The translations under genes and the position numbers were made by a program. Shown piece after piece: positions 35,943 through 47,406 of a stretch of DNA of 64,000 nucleotides. The stretch lies in assembly GCF_954871325.1 (NCBI RefSeq), contig NC_088779.1, forward strand, positions 3,226,846 to 3,290,845, given 5' to 3'. How positions within the stretch are numbered: position 1 is the first letter of the stretch; every line of letters begins with the position of its first letter. The notes below the pieces were generated by a model. It did not search any database. It was not told the origin of the DNA and saw only the letters and a list, made by a program, of their open reading frames with translations. This stretch comes from Gordionus sp. m RMFG-2023 (Eukaryota; Nematomorpha; Gordioida; Chordodea; Parachordodidae).

Positions 35943-38900
35943 ATGGAAAATTGTCCTTTTTATAAAAAAATAGGGGCCTGCAGACATGGAACTGCTTGTA
36001 CAAGAGAACATAAAAAACCAATTCAAAGCCAAGTTATATCTTTATGTTTTTTAGAATATAATTTATTTTAGACTCTTTTATTAACAAATTTTTATCATAA
36101 TCCAAAGCATAAAACAATAGTTTTAAAGGGCCAAGGTAACATAATAAAAATTAAAACTTGTATGCTAAAATTACAAATATTAATGAATAAACAGTAGTTT
36201 ATTTTAAATAAAATTTCTTTAAAGTTATTGAAAAAGCACCCACATTTACAGATGAAGAAGAGCAAAAACATTTTGATGAGGTTTTTGAAGAAGTGTATAT
36301 CGAATTGGAAGATGAAGTATTATTTTTTGTAACTATATTAAAAATAATAAAAATCTATTCTATTAAATGTAAATATTTTTAGTTTAAATAAAAATATACA
36401 TTTTTTTCTGTAAAAATATATAATACCAAAATTTAGCCAATACCTAATTCATAGACATTCTATTATGATAATTTAAGTTTAAAATAAATTAATATATGAT
36501 TTTTAAAATAAATGTATAAGCATATATTTAGTAGGAAACATTATTGAATCAAAAATGTAAAGCTGTCATTGGTAAAAATTTGATCCTTCTGCTTTTCATA
36601 TATGTTTTTATTTCTATCATTGTTTGCCTTTATTGGTTCAATTTTATGATATTATATATTATTTTAAATATCTTATTAGATTTAAATTATCATTCTAAGA
36701 TTGCTATGTATCAGATGGCTCTCAAATTCCAAATATGATGCATCTCTGACTAGTTCTAATAAATAAATATTTTTTATATAATAATTTTATAGTTTATAGC
36801 TTATAACGTCAAGTTTGTTCATATTAACTCATAGTACATGTTAAAAAATATATTTTAAAATTGATCTCTCCTTTAAATATATATTGAAATGTTTGATAAT
36901 GTATTTTTATATTTTAAAATTTCTAATATTTCTACTCATTTGCATGCTTTCATCTATTTAAATAAAACTATTCAAAATTTATAAATAACTTTTGGCCCAT
37001 ATGTTTAATTTTATTTTTCACATTTTAAAAAAAATAGTATGGACAAATTGAAGAAATGAATATATGCCAAAACCTAGGACGTCATTTATATGGCAATGTT
37101 TATGTCAAAGTAAAAAATAATAATAATAATAAAAATTCTCCCAAATTATATATTTTTTAAATTTATTATTTAAAATATACTCTTAAAGTGTTTAAAAGTA
37201 ATTTATAAAGAATGTAAAGCAAAAAAAATGATTAAGTATTTGATTTATTTTAAAGAGTACTATCTCTAAATTAATATTTTGTTATTAAAGCTAAATCATG
37301 ATTTTATTATTTATCAATTTCCTTACCAGTTATTTATAATCCATATTTTTTTTTTAAATATCTAAGTATTCTATACTATCTAATATAGGCAAGAAGAGTA
37401 ATTTTTATTAATATAAGCTTTATTTTTGAATTTAATTATGATTAGGGATATACTGATAAATGTTTAGTTGTCAGCTAAGTACTAACGATATTGGTCAGTA
37501 TCATATTGGCTTGTGCTTTTTATCTTGTGCTTATAAATTTAACTTTGTAATAACTTTTTGATGCAAATTATGTGCTAAAAAATTGTATTATTTTAATAAT
37601 AATAAAAATTGATCGATTTAAAAGTAAAATATGGTTCTTATTGTGTATGTTATTTTTTCATATTGTTGGCAAGTAATGATTCTATTGATCTAATACCAGA
37701 ATATTCATTTCTGATTATTATTTTATTGACAAGCATATAAGGAAGGTTTTCATTATTATATAGTTTAAAATAAAATCTCATTTTAATCTTAGACCAATTA
37801 AAGTATCACGATTTAAAATAAAATATAAGTTTTTTAATATCATAATTTTATATATGATATGCTAAATTTTAAATATTTGATTGTGTTAATCCTAAAATTA
37901 TTTGTTTTTGATTGTTGCTTACTATAAAAGTAAATATTTTTAAGATAAAATTAGCTCTTGCAAAGGGGTATTTTAATAGTCCCATAAATTTTTTTTTTGA
38001 TATACATGGTCATTATTAGCTTAATTTTGATATTTTAATATTGTTTAAAAATATTTTAAGGAGATATAAAGAATCTGTAATTAATTTTTCATTTAAAAAA
38101 ATGTATATTATTATATTCATTATTTATTTCTTTTTTTACAGTTTTATAAAAAAAATTTAAAAAAAATTAATTAAGTAAATTTAAAATAAATATTTAAATA
38201 ATCAAACAATTTTTAACCTTATAATTAATATCCTTCTTTTTTATTTTTGAATTATATAATCATCAAAAAATGTGTAGTACAATTAGAAAAAGTAGTAATA
38301 AATATTTGTTAAAATGAATACGAAAAAAAAATATCTATAAAACTCCATTCCAAGTTTGCTAATTTTTTACTAAATGGTTTTGTACACTTTTGCGCGGAAA
38401 TACGAATGCACGGTTCTTGCCTAGGTAAATATTGGCAAAGATGTATGTATTTTTTTTGAAAATTTTAACATAGACCAGCATGCCCGAAACCCGGCCCGAA
38501 ATATACCGGTCAAAAATCCGGACCGGGCCGATTTTTTTTTTTTGAAAAATGAATTATCTTATATATAATCGATTGGAAAATCGTAGAACGATAAAGCGTT
38601 TAATATATTCATTTTTTTTATTGCTCAGATTTTCGATATCTCTCCCTTTTTAAATAATTTGCAAATTTAAGGAATATTTCTGGGGCTAGAAAATACAATT
38701 TTTTTTGTAAAAAAAAATAAATTTTGTCCGGGCCTACAATTTTGACCGCTGTAGGTCTAGGTCTCGGTCTCGGATATAAATTAATAACCCTACGCGCGAT
38801 TATTTCTTTATATGGATAGAAAATATAAATGTTTATTATTTTCGTTTTTAATTATTTTATAAAATTTTTTTTAAAAAAAGAACGGTTAAGAAATCGGCAA

Positions 38901-41900
38901 TATCAAGCAAGTTTTTTTTTATCCGAAAATTATCACTTTGGCCCCGGGGTTTTTGTTAAAAAGATTAGCGGCTCAAATTTGGAAGAAACTGATATAAATT
39001 TAGAATTGTTTAATATTAACAGAGATTTTCTCCGGCGAGCCCCTGAAGATTGAGCCGAATTAGCCGACATTTAGCCATTCCCCAAAATTCTGAGACGACT
39101 GTTTATAAAAGGCTGAAGCTTCATCTTTTCTTTGTTTTTTTTATTACAATATATCCGCTATAAACAATAATTCATAAGATGAATTAAGGAAAAGTCCAAT
39201 AATTTTGCATTTAAACGATACTTATACCGGAAAATAACTGATAAATTTGTCGGCAAAATATTGAATCCGATATTTTTTTGTTATTTATCCTTTAACTTTT
39301 ATATAATATTCGTGCCACTTTTTTAAAATTATATATTTTTTTAAATCATCATTTTAAGGAATAGATAATTTTGTTAATATATTCTCCAATTTTTTTTTTT
39401 AAGAATTAGTAATTATTACTCTAAGCAGATAAAGATAGGTACAATTTAAAATATTTTTTTTTGTAATTTATAATTTTTAATTCTTTATTTATTCTATTTA
39501 ATTTATTTTTTTTAAATAATTGTGTGTAAAGAATAATAAAAAATAAGAGTAATTTTTTTAAATGCTTTTTTTTTAATTTTAAAATATAGCAATTAGGAAT
39601 ATATGGTTTGAACAATATTTTTCTTATTTGTGCAATACGAGAATGATATGTTATAACTCGAATGGTTCTTTACTAACATATGGATGAGTGATGATATACC
39701 ACACGTCATTCAACTCGGCATATAAGCAAAATTAACTAAACAAATCCCTAATTTTATTCAAAATGCTATAGAGGAACCATTTTTTAACAATATAGATGGA
39801 TACTTAGTCCGATGCATCTCCCTGCTTTGTATAAGACACCTACCCCATGTAACATAAATATCTAGGTTAGCTTCAGGAAAACACCATTCCCATCTGGATT
39901 TCAATTTCAGGTCAAATTTTGTACTCCTTCTAAAAGTCTGTATCGTGCGAGCGACCACGCTACTCTAAAATAAACGCATGAAAAATCAATAAAGTTGGAC
40001 GCTATACAAAAAACTGCTAAATTTAGCCCCCAAAAAATATATTACTTAACCATCGAAATTTGGTGAAAAGGGGGTTTTAAACCTTTCCGCTATTTATAAG
40101 TCAAAATTTTGAGGTCTCGGTAATATTTATTTTGGGCTAAAACTTGACTTATTCCGTAAAAAGCGTTCAAAATCGAGGTTTTCCTACAACACTCCCCGCT
40201 ATATATGGGGGTTAACGCATCACGTGTCCAAGAGTTATATAACTCTGTATTTTTTTTTGGTTGGGGATCTTCAGCATATTTTTACCGAGTACTCAACAGT
40301 TTAATTATTTTATTTTTGTATTTTATTTAAATGTTTTGTATTATTTATTATTTTTTGTATTTTGTTTTATTATTTAATTTTTTTGTCTTCTTCATTCCTG
40401 GCAAGTAAAAGAAATCAAAAAAAAAATTGTATTTAAACTTTAATAAATAATTTTTCAATAATTGATTTTTTTTAAAAAAAATTTAAAAACATTTAATTTT
40501 ATTTTTATTTTTTACCAGCCCTGCAACATTTTATTCTTTTTTTTTAAAAAAAAAAAGTAATTTTAAAATTATATTTAGTTTAGGAGATACAAGAGTGCGG
40601 ATAAAGCCCTACTAGCCCTGAACAACAGATGGTTCGATGGGAGGCCTATCAACGCGGAATTATCGCCCGTCTTCGATTTTTACGTGGCGTGTTGTCCCCA
40701 ATACGAGAAAGGGTTTTTTTTTAAAAAAAAATTGATATTCATTTTTTTTAGTTATTAAATTATGAAGAAAGTAAGCAAATTTGGAATGTAAGTGGGCATG
40801 CGCCGATTTTTTAAAATACTGAGTCGGCCCAATCAGGTCTCAGCTACCGTATCAGATGATATCGTTAAATTGACCAATCCGATTTATTAAAATGACCGAC
40901 AACATATGATAATATTAGAGATCATCCCGAAGCCCGTTAGGGCTGGACACATTTAAAAAAAAATTTGGTTCGGGCTGGGTCGGGCCTAATATATATATTT
41001 TTTTAAAAATGTCGGGTCGGTCCGGATGGGGCTTAAGTGGGCATGCGCCGATTTTTTAAAATACTTGGTCGGCCCAATCAGGTCTCAGCTACCGTATCAG
41101 ATGATATCGTTAAATTGACCAATCCGATTTATTAAAATGACCGACAACATATGATAATATTAGAAATCTGCAAATCCCGAAGCCCTTTAGGGCTGGACAC
41201 ATTTTAAAAAATTTGGTCGGGCTGGGTCTGGCTTAATATATATATATTTTTTTTTAAATGTCGGGTTGGTGCGGATGGGGCTTAAATTTTTTCTAAACAC
41301 GATATTCAATTTTGTGAAATAAATGGATACATATAATTTAAATTCTTGCAAGAAACTAAAGTGTTAATATAAAATATTTAAATTTTTTTTTCTATATTTA
41401 TATAAATTCAGGGCCAAGTCTGGCGGACCAATGATTTTTTTCTTCTTCGGGTCGGGATTTTCGGGAACAGAAATTAGGCCCGATGCAGAATACTAATGTT
41501 TATATTTGAATCATAGAAATTTTTTAAAATTTTTTTTACAGTATACTTATTTTATTCGTATATTTTTTTGGGGTAGTTTATATTATCATATATTACCTAT
41601 ATATATATTTTCGCCCATAAAAGTCGGATCAGCTGATATGGGTAAGTGGCCCATGTCGCAGGATTCCAGATTAGCATTTAATATTGTGGCATTAGTTTTA
41701 CTACATAGGAAATAAGGTTGAGAGTTTGGAAGTGATGGGTAAACGTAAAAGAGGAAGGCCAAAATTTCAATGGGGCCATAAAATTAGAGCCAATATGAAG
41801 AAGTATAAATTAGATAAAAGAATAGTATGAATAACATAAAGTGGAGAGAGATAATGAAGGAGCTTACCATCAGAAAAGGTGAAAACTAAAGAGGAAAAAA

Positions 41901-43123
41901 AAAGTTTTTAGTTTTAATATTATGGTACAGCATATATAGGCATATTCAAAGGATTATATAGCATTATATTTCATCATAATATTATACGAGTTGTTAATCA
42001 AAACTGTAAGTCGTTATGGATTGGTTATTATTTAATATCAATGTTTTCGCGATATTAAATTATGATAAAAAAAATAATAATGTATACTATAATTGGGAAT
42101 TATGTTTTTTTAAAATGAAATTGATATCATAAAAAATTGTCTTACTTGATTCAAAGGAATGTAAAAGAATAAGGTCTAAGGAATCTTTTATGATCGGCCA
42201 AATCTTTTCTGATCCTAAAAGGGGATTATATGTAAGTCTTTGCCATTCAAACTGGCCGGTTGAAATTTTCTATATAGTTATTTTGACCTGGCCTATAATT
42301 ATTTTTTGCTTAAGCCCTGTAAAGATATTATATGCGCAATTTCCATGGCTCGCGCCAACCTCAAATACTTATATATATATACTACTTTAAACAACATTAA
42401 ATTATTTTACGAGTTTAAAATGTGTAGGTAAGTTGGTCGATATCAGCATTCGCAAGTAATTTTAACTTTAAAATTATATTAAACGGAATGATCAACTAAA
42501 TCCTTTATTATTATTTGATTATTAGTTGGACCTGCGATCGGGGCGATTTCTGCAACTTTATGCACCTAAAACCCATCTCCAAGGAGGCAAAAAAGAGACT
42601 CTCGGCATTGCTAATCCAAAGAGAATTGGAAAGGAACCCTAAACGTCGCCACAAAAGTAATAAAAGTAGGAGAAAGTACAGCAGTAAAAGCTCTTCAGAC
42701 TCCTACACATCTAACACGGGTTCTCGCGGATCCTCTAGGAGTCATAAAAGTTCTCACCGCACTTCCTCGGGTACTCTTAAAAGTTCTCGCTCCTCCACAT
42801 CATCCGGTAGTCACAAAAGTTCGTACGGAAGTAAAAGAAGGACGCGTTCACCCAGTCGTCGTTCCACTCCGACATACGGAAACGATGATAAGAGAAGGGA
42901 GGAAAGATCGGGGAAAAATCCGGAAGTCAGGTCGAGCCTGGAAAAATACATCATAGACGATTTCATAGGGGAAGCCCTATCAAACGAAACATCCAAAGAT
43001 GGCTTCAAGAATTATCCATCGACTTTGAACCAAAATCTGGCGAATCGCGCATGCAACGAGAAAAAGAATTTGCCTCTTATCGACCAATATTTCACGTTCG
43101 ATTCGGCCGAAGAATCATCTTGA
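35943..43123 (+). CDS. U2AF1: U2AF1, U2 snRNP auxiliary factor small subunit (complete, 6 exons, 340 aa)
   Basis: Exons: 35943-36032, 36072-36135, 36252-36316, 37038-37109, 40579-40712 and 42526-43123. All phases agree and the sum is 341 codons with TGA at 43121. Domains: a first CCCH zinc finger (C4, C13, C19, H23 in [21 protein letters not shown]); an atypical RRM/UHM from about residue 28 to 130 with [20 protein letters not shown] and the R-W-F motif at 114-116 ([16 protein letters not shown]); a second CCCH finger (C136, C145, C151, H155 with [12 protein letters not shown]); and a Ser/Arg/Lys-rich tail from about residue 180. In known systems this protein pairs with the large subunit and reads the AG of 3' splice sites in the nucleus. 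The start is forced: an in-frame TAA lies six bases upstream with no acceptor between, so the usual N-terminal segment of about 14 residues is absent. The tail is longer than in the 240-residue human protein. The second finger has one extra residue at the exon 5/6 junction. Confidence 0.94.
36033..36071 (+). other. U2AF1: 39-nt intron in U2AF1
   Basis: The intron runs from GTTATATC to TTATTTTAG between the codons for ...IQSQ and [11 protein letters not shown]. Removing it restores the family order S-Q-T-x-x-L-L-x-N-x-Y-x-N-P. Reading through gives a stop within the intron. At 39 nt it is near the lower limit for functional introns outside a few protist and invertebrate groups. Confidence 0.85.
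38476..38765. repeat. GC-rich palindrome element in U2AF1 intron 4
   Basis: GACCAGCATGCCCGAAACCC, CCGGACCGGGCCG and CCGGGCCTACAATTTTGACC are present; ends are diverged. Confidence 0.5.
38878..39053 (+). CDS. Unidentified coding-like ORF inside a U2AF1 intron
   Basis: The open frame reads [40 protein letters not shown] and ends [13 protein letters not shown]. It lies in the 3.5-kb fourth intron of U2AF1. Base composition is less AT-rich than its flanks and the residue mix looks protein-like. No family was recognised. It could be an alternative terminal exon, a processed gene fragment or chance. Confidence 0.25.
39758..39958 (-). CDS. Unidentified ORF fragment
   Basis: The open frame contains [40 protein letters not shown] and [11 protein letters not shown]. 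It lies antisense in the U2AF1 fourth intron, just left of a palindromic MITE. The residue mix resembles a transposon ORF remnant, but no family motif is visible. Confidence 0.2.
   Translation of the reverse strand: MVARTIQTFRRSTKFDLKLKSRWEWCFPEANLDIYVTWGRCLIQSREMHRTKYPSILLKNGSSIAF
40005..40192. mobile_element. Family A MITE, degenerate copy in U2AF1 intron 4
   Basis: Inner words resemble other copies (GAGGTCTCGGTAATATTTAT, GGGCTAAAAC) and the right end is CCTACAACACT; the left end is lost. Confidence 0.55.
40791..41281 (+). repeat. Tandem duplication, two units of 245 bp
   Basis: AGTGGGCATGCGCCGATTTT begins at 40791 and again at 41036. The units share the pieces ACCGTATCAGATGATATCGT and CGACAACATATGATAATATT with few differences, so the duplication is fairly recent. 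It starts about 80 bp after the donor of U2AF1 exon 5. Confidence 0.9.
41717..41890 (+). mobile_element. LINE ORF tail fragment ([12 protein letters not shown] type)
   Basis: The reading [20 protein letters not shown] followed by ANMKKYKLD, then a stop, then KWREIMKEL in a nearby frame, is the tail common in non-LTR endonuclease/RT proteins (G-K-R-x-R-G-R-P-x-x-x-W...D-M-x-x-x...R-x-x-W-R). It lies in the fifth intron of U2AF1 and is interrupted by a stop at its middle. Confidence 0.6.
42526..43123 (+). CDS. U2AF1: U2AF1 last exon: second zinc finger and RS-rich tail
   Basis: The acceptor is TTATTAG|. The exon starts inside the Gly codon before [20 protein letters not shown]. Basic helix-like residues follow, then a long Ser/Lys/Arg/Thr-rich tract with repeated S-R, S-S and K-S pairs. 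The last roughly 60 residues are less biased ([15 protein letters not shown]). The opposite-strand frame at 42811-43008 is a shadow. Confidence 0.93.
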
Positions 43124-45960
43124 AGAAGAAGAAAAATCCAAGATATTTTTGAATATATTTATTAGAAGAGACTTTTACTTACCACGTCAAATTGTTAAAC
43201 ACTCGTAAGACATATATACACCTATCCTTTCCGGTATACAATGTAGCAATCAATTTATCACACCATTTACAATGTATATTATATTTTCAGTGACTCTTTA
43301 AAAAGAACTAGAAAATTGAGTATCATATTAATAATTTAATAACTAAGTCAAAAACACAATTACGATATTAATTTTTTTTTTGAAATTAATAACTTAACGC
43401 TATCTATGAAATAAAATATTATCGATCTTTCTATTCATTTCTTATTTTAATTGATTTTTTTTTAAAAAAATAATTTTTTTAATTTATATTAGTAAACGAA
43501 ATTTACGTAATTATAATTATCATAAATATGTATTTATTATTAATAACTACTATATGAATGTATACAATTAACTATATCAAGTATTACTTTTTTTGAAAAT
43601 AATCATTTATTTATTTATCATCCTATCGAAATAAGAGATTAAACGCGTAATATTAACTTTTCGTTTCGATGTATTTATCTATTTATTTTTTGCGAATTTG
43701 TTTCTAGCTAGTATTTTTTAAACGGCCAACTCAATAATTTTAGCGTGAAGATTTTGCTCAAATATGGCAGAACATTATTAACAAAATTTCGAGGATTACA
43801 ATAATATTTTTTGGCTAAATATTCAGTTAGCTTCATCAGCCCTGTCTTTTTGACCATTATTCCGACAAACCCTATTTCTTAATATGTTCCCATTTCATTA
43901 GTATTTTACTTGGGGTCTACCGATACCAAGCATCAGAAGTAGAGATATGTGAAATCCAACTAACTGAACTGTCGGATTTTTCTGATTTTATTTAGGGGGT
44001 GGAAGATTTTTTTTTCAGGCTGGTTGGGTCGGGATTGAAAATATTTCTTGTAACACATGCTAAAAGATACTTTTAAAAGGGATGCTGATAAAAAAATTAC
44101 AAATTTATATATTGATACAATTTTAAGATTTGAATAATGCCTAGTTCAGGATTCTAATGTTAAAATTCAAATTTTGAAGTGAGCTAGAAAGAAATTTATC
44201 AAATAGATATCTCATCCTACATACTAAATATATGATTAAATAATAATTGTTAAATTTTGATAATACATATATACAAAATATAATTAAATGATAAGTAATA
44301 ATTGGTAGATTTCATTAAAAACATTTTCCGAAATCTGTGAAGAGATATTTTAGCCACTAATCTTTTTACCGTTGCATTTGACGGCCGAGTGGTGTGATGT
44401 TTAATTAAGAACTTTATACTGAGATAATCATTAAGTTATTAAAATACCGCTATTAAAAAATTCATTCAAAATTTGATGAGTGTCAAAACTTAATATCACC
44501 CAAAGGGGTGCCCCAAAGAATCTCTTATTAAATTATTTGATTTCTTTTCAGATGTTTAGAAAATATTATCTTCTAAATTAATTAAATTTGCCTTGTTTCA
44601 TTTTTTGTAAAATAAACTTAATATTTATAATTCAAATATTATTTTTAATATTTAAAAAAAAACGTAAAATAAAATAGTATCTAGATACAGACACCGCATT
44701 TTTATTATGCTCATATAACAAAAAAAATGAATAAATGTGTTGAGTCGAGAATATTAAAAATTTTATTTTGTCTGTGCTGAGAAATTTTTTTTTTAAGAAA
44801 AAATTAAAAATACCTTGAATTTTCGGGTGTGATCAAAATATTTTCTTTGATGAACTGGCGGGTCGAGTCAAAATTTTCTTATATTTTAAGGATCGAATTT
44901 TGTAGATCAACTAAAATTTATTTAATTTTTTTTAAAGAATAACATTTTGATTTTACATATTATAATTTAAAATATACATTCGTTCTTGCAAATAAATTTT
45001 TTCCCTAAATATATTAAGATTGCCTTGGTGAATGATTTAATAACAGGAATTAGATGAAACATTGCAAAATATGTACATACAAAAAAATATATTAGAAGCG
45101 CCAAAAAAAAACATAATTTCCTAAATTTTGAATAAAACGCGCGTAAAATATTTTCTATCGGAGCAAGCTGTATGCGTTAAGTGACAAAATAATCATTATA
45201 TAAGTATAAATCATTTAAAAGTTTTTTTGAACGGCAAAACCTTTTGGTTATTATAAATATATATTTTTTAAAAAAATTGGTATGAAATAGTAAACATTAA
45301 GTTCATCCAAATAATTTAAATAAACTATAATTATACGGTTATTACAAAAGTGCATTTTGATAAATAAAATATAAAATTTGCATTTTAAAAACTTTTTTCA
45401 AAATTTAAATTACATAGTTATTAAGAAAGGAAGAAAAACCGGTTATTATCACCCTACATTAACGGTCCGCGCGAATTAGCGGCGAAGTTTACAAAATATG
45501 ATGTATTACTTGTATTCTTCGTAGCCAATTTGCCGCTAACTGTGAATGTGGGGAATGGGGGATGGAGGAAGAATTATCGCTTGAAACAAAAAAAAATATA
45601 GAAACAAAATTCGTAAGAATTAATTATCGAAAATAATAATTAAATTTATCTATCACAAAAATAATAATTAAATTTATCTATCACAAAAATAATATTTATT
45701 ATAATAAATACAAATACTAAGTAGTTTTTTTGATGCTAAAAGGATTGTCAGAGATAATTCGTTTTTTTTAAACATTAATATAATACTTTTGTTATTAGAA
45801 TAATTTTTTAAATGGCATGATAATACTTTGATTTATAAAAAAAAATATAATTTTTTCTAGTAAAAAATAAATAAATAGAAAGTGTATTAGTTTTTGACAA
45901 AAAATTTAGCTATAATAAAAATAAGTTCGATAGAAAATCTAAGCATCGACACCGGGGATC
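43124..45960. other. Spacer between convergent U2AF1 and beta-galactosidase genes
   Basis: Apart from a family A fragment, no gene, RNA or clear repeat is seen. The 2.8 kb should contain both 3' UTRs. Confidence 0.65.
43711..43832. mobile_element. Family A MITE fragment 3' of U2AF1
   Basis: It holds AAACGGCCAACTCAATAATT, GAAGATTTTGCTCA and GGCTAAATATTCAGTTAG; neither outer end is complete. Confidence 0.6.
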
Positions 45961-46035
45961 TCAAATCATATCCCTAACTGGATTATTAACGAAATTCAAG
46001 CTCTGGCCAATGCGTTCCAACTCCCATACTAGGAT
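45961..46035 (-). CDS. GH35 terminal exon
   Basis: The acceptor ATTAACAACAG| continues GVGENE with [20 protein letters not shown] and then RDMI before TGA. The family ends in the same way (I-x-L-x-E-L-E...V-x-F-V-x-x-P-V). It is 25 codons including the stop, in phase 0. No clear polyadenylation hexamer can be singled out because AATAAA-like words are common by chance in this AT-rich DNA. Confidence 0.88.
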   Translation of the reverse strand: MLVWELERIGQSLNFVNNPVRDMI

Positions 46036-47364
46036 CTGTTGTTAATTTTATTTATAGTATTAATTTAATTTTTAAACGCAATATAATTTGGTCATTAATA
46101 TCCTTAAAACTCCCCCCCCCCCCCAAAAAAAAATACTACCTTCAGCCTCATCGTGGAGGGGGAGTAGCAACGTCTTTTGGCGGTTAATAGATTTCTAAAA
46201 GGTTCCCTGTGGTCAGGGTCTAGAATAGGTTTACCGTCTTCTTGATGGGGTGTAAAAACCACCTAAAGAGGTTGATGTCAGGAAGGGCATCCGGTTGTAA
46301 AAACCTTGCTACTAAATTTCCTAATGATTAAATCAGGGGGGAAATTGGGCAATCGGGTAAACCTGGAAATCGCCATTAAACGGAGAAGAAGATTAATATG
46401 ATTAACTAACTTATTTTAGCAGATTTAAAATGATAGGTTACGTTTAGAAAATAATACTACTTTTTTAGTGGGGATCTGGGACCCGAATTCGAAGTTCTGA
46501 AATTTGAAACTCTAGCGGAAATTTGATAAAAAGTACTTCGTCGAAAAACATATTTTTCTAAAAGAAGTCGAAACCGCCCCAGGCCCATATTTCACCGGGT
46601 TCGATAGTCTGTGGTTTCAAAAAGGCCCAACCAAACAATTTTAAATTTATATCCCCGCTTTTTACAACGGTAAAATTCTATCAAATTTTAAAAAAATTAA
46701 AAAAAAAAAAAATTGGGAAAACCCGCGATAAAAATTAGGTTTTTAATTTTAAATATATGAAAATTTAAAAAATAAAAATGTGAGTGATTAAAGAATCCAA
46801 GATTCACTTTGCCTAAATTATTTAAGATTAAACACTTAATAAAAAGAAAAATAATTTACTATAGTTATTTATATCATAAATTTTAAAAATAATATGATTC
46901 TTTCTCTCTTTCTTTCTTTCTTTCTTTCTTTTTAATTAATAGTGTTGTAAAACGGCTCGTTTTGAGCTGATTTTTAAAAACGGCTTACTCAATATTTTAG
47001 CCAGAAAAATATTGCCTAAGCCACAAGATTTCGCGTATAGATGTCCAAACCTTTGTTAGTCATTTTTAAAAATCGGCTCAAAACGAGCCGTTTTACAACA
47101 CTATTAGTTAAGCTTACGTTTAATCGCGCTTTAAGATTTTGAATAAAAGATTGGAAAGGTAAAGAAGAAGAAAAAAAGGAAAGAGTTACCTCATTTTCCC
47201 CAACACGTAACAAAGCGGAGGGTATGTAAAGAGTTCTCTGAGGGCCAATATTCCAATAACGACCGATGTTAAAATTATTCACGAATATACAACCTTTTTG
47301 CCAACCCTTTAAACGATAATATAGGAAGTTTTAATTATATATTATATAGTAATGTATTATAAAA

Positions 47365-47406
<42 letters not shown>

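Larger units (their letters stand above)
37110..40578 (+). other. U2AF1: Fourth intron of U2AF1 (3.5 kb)
   Basis: Flanked by GTC AAA|GTAAAA and TTATATTTAG|TTTAGG. It holds a GC-rich element, a degenerate family A MITE and two unidentified open frames. The part 37.1-38.4 kb shows nothing. Confidence 0.8.
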
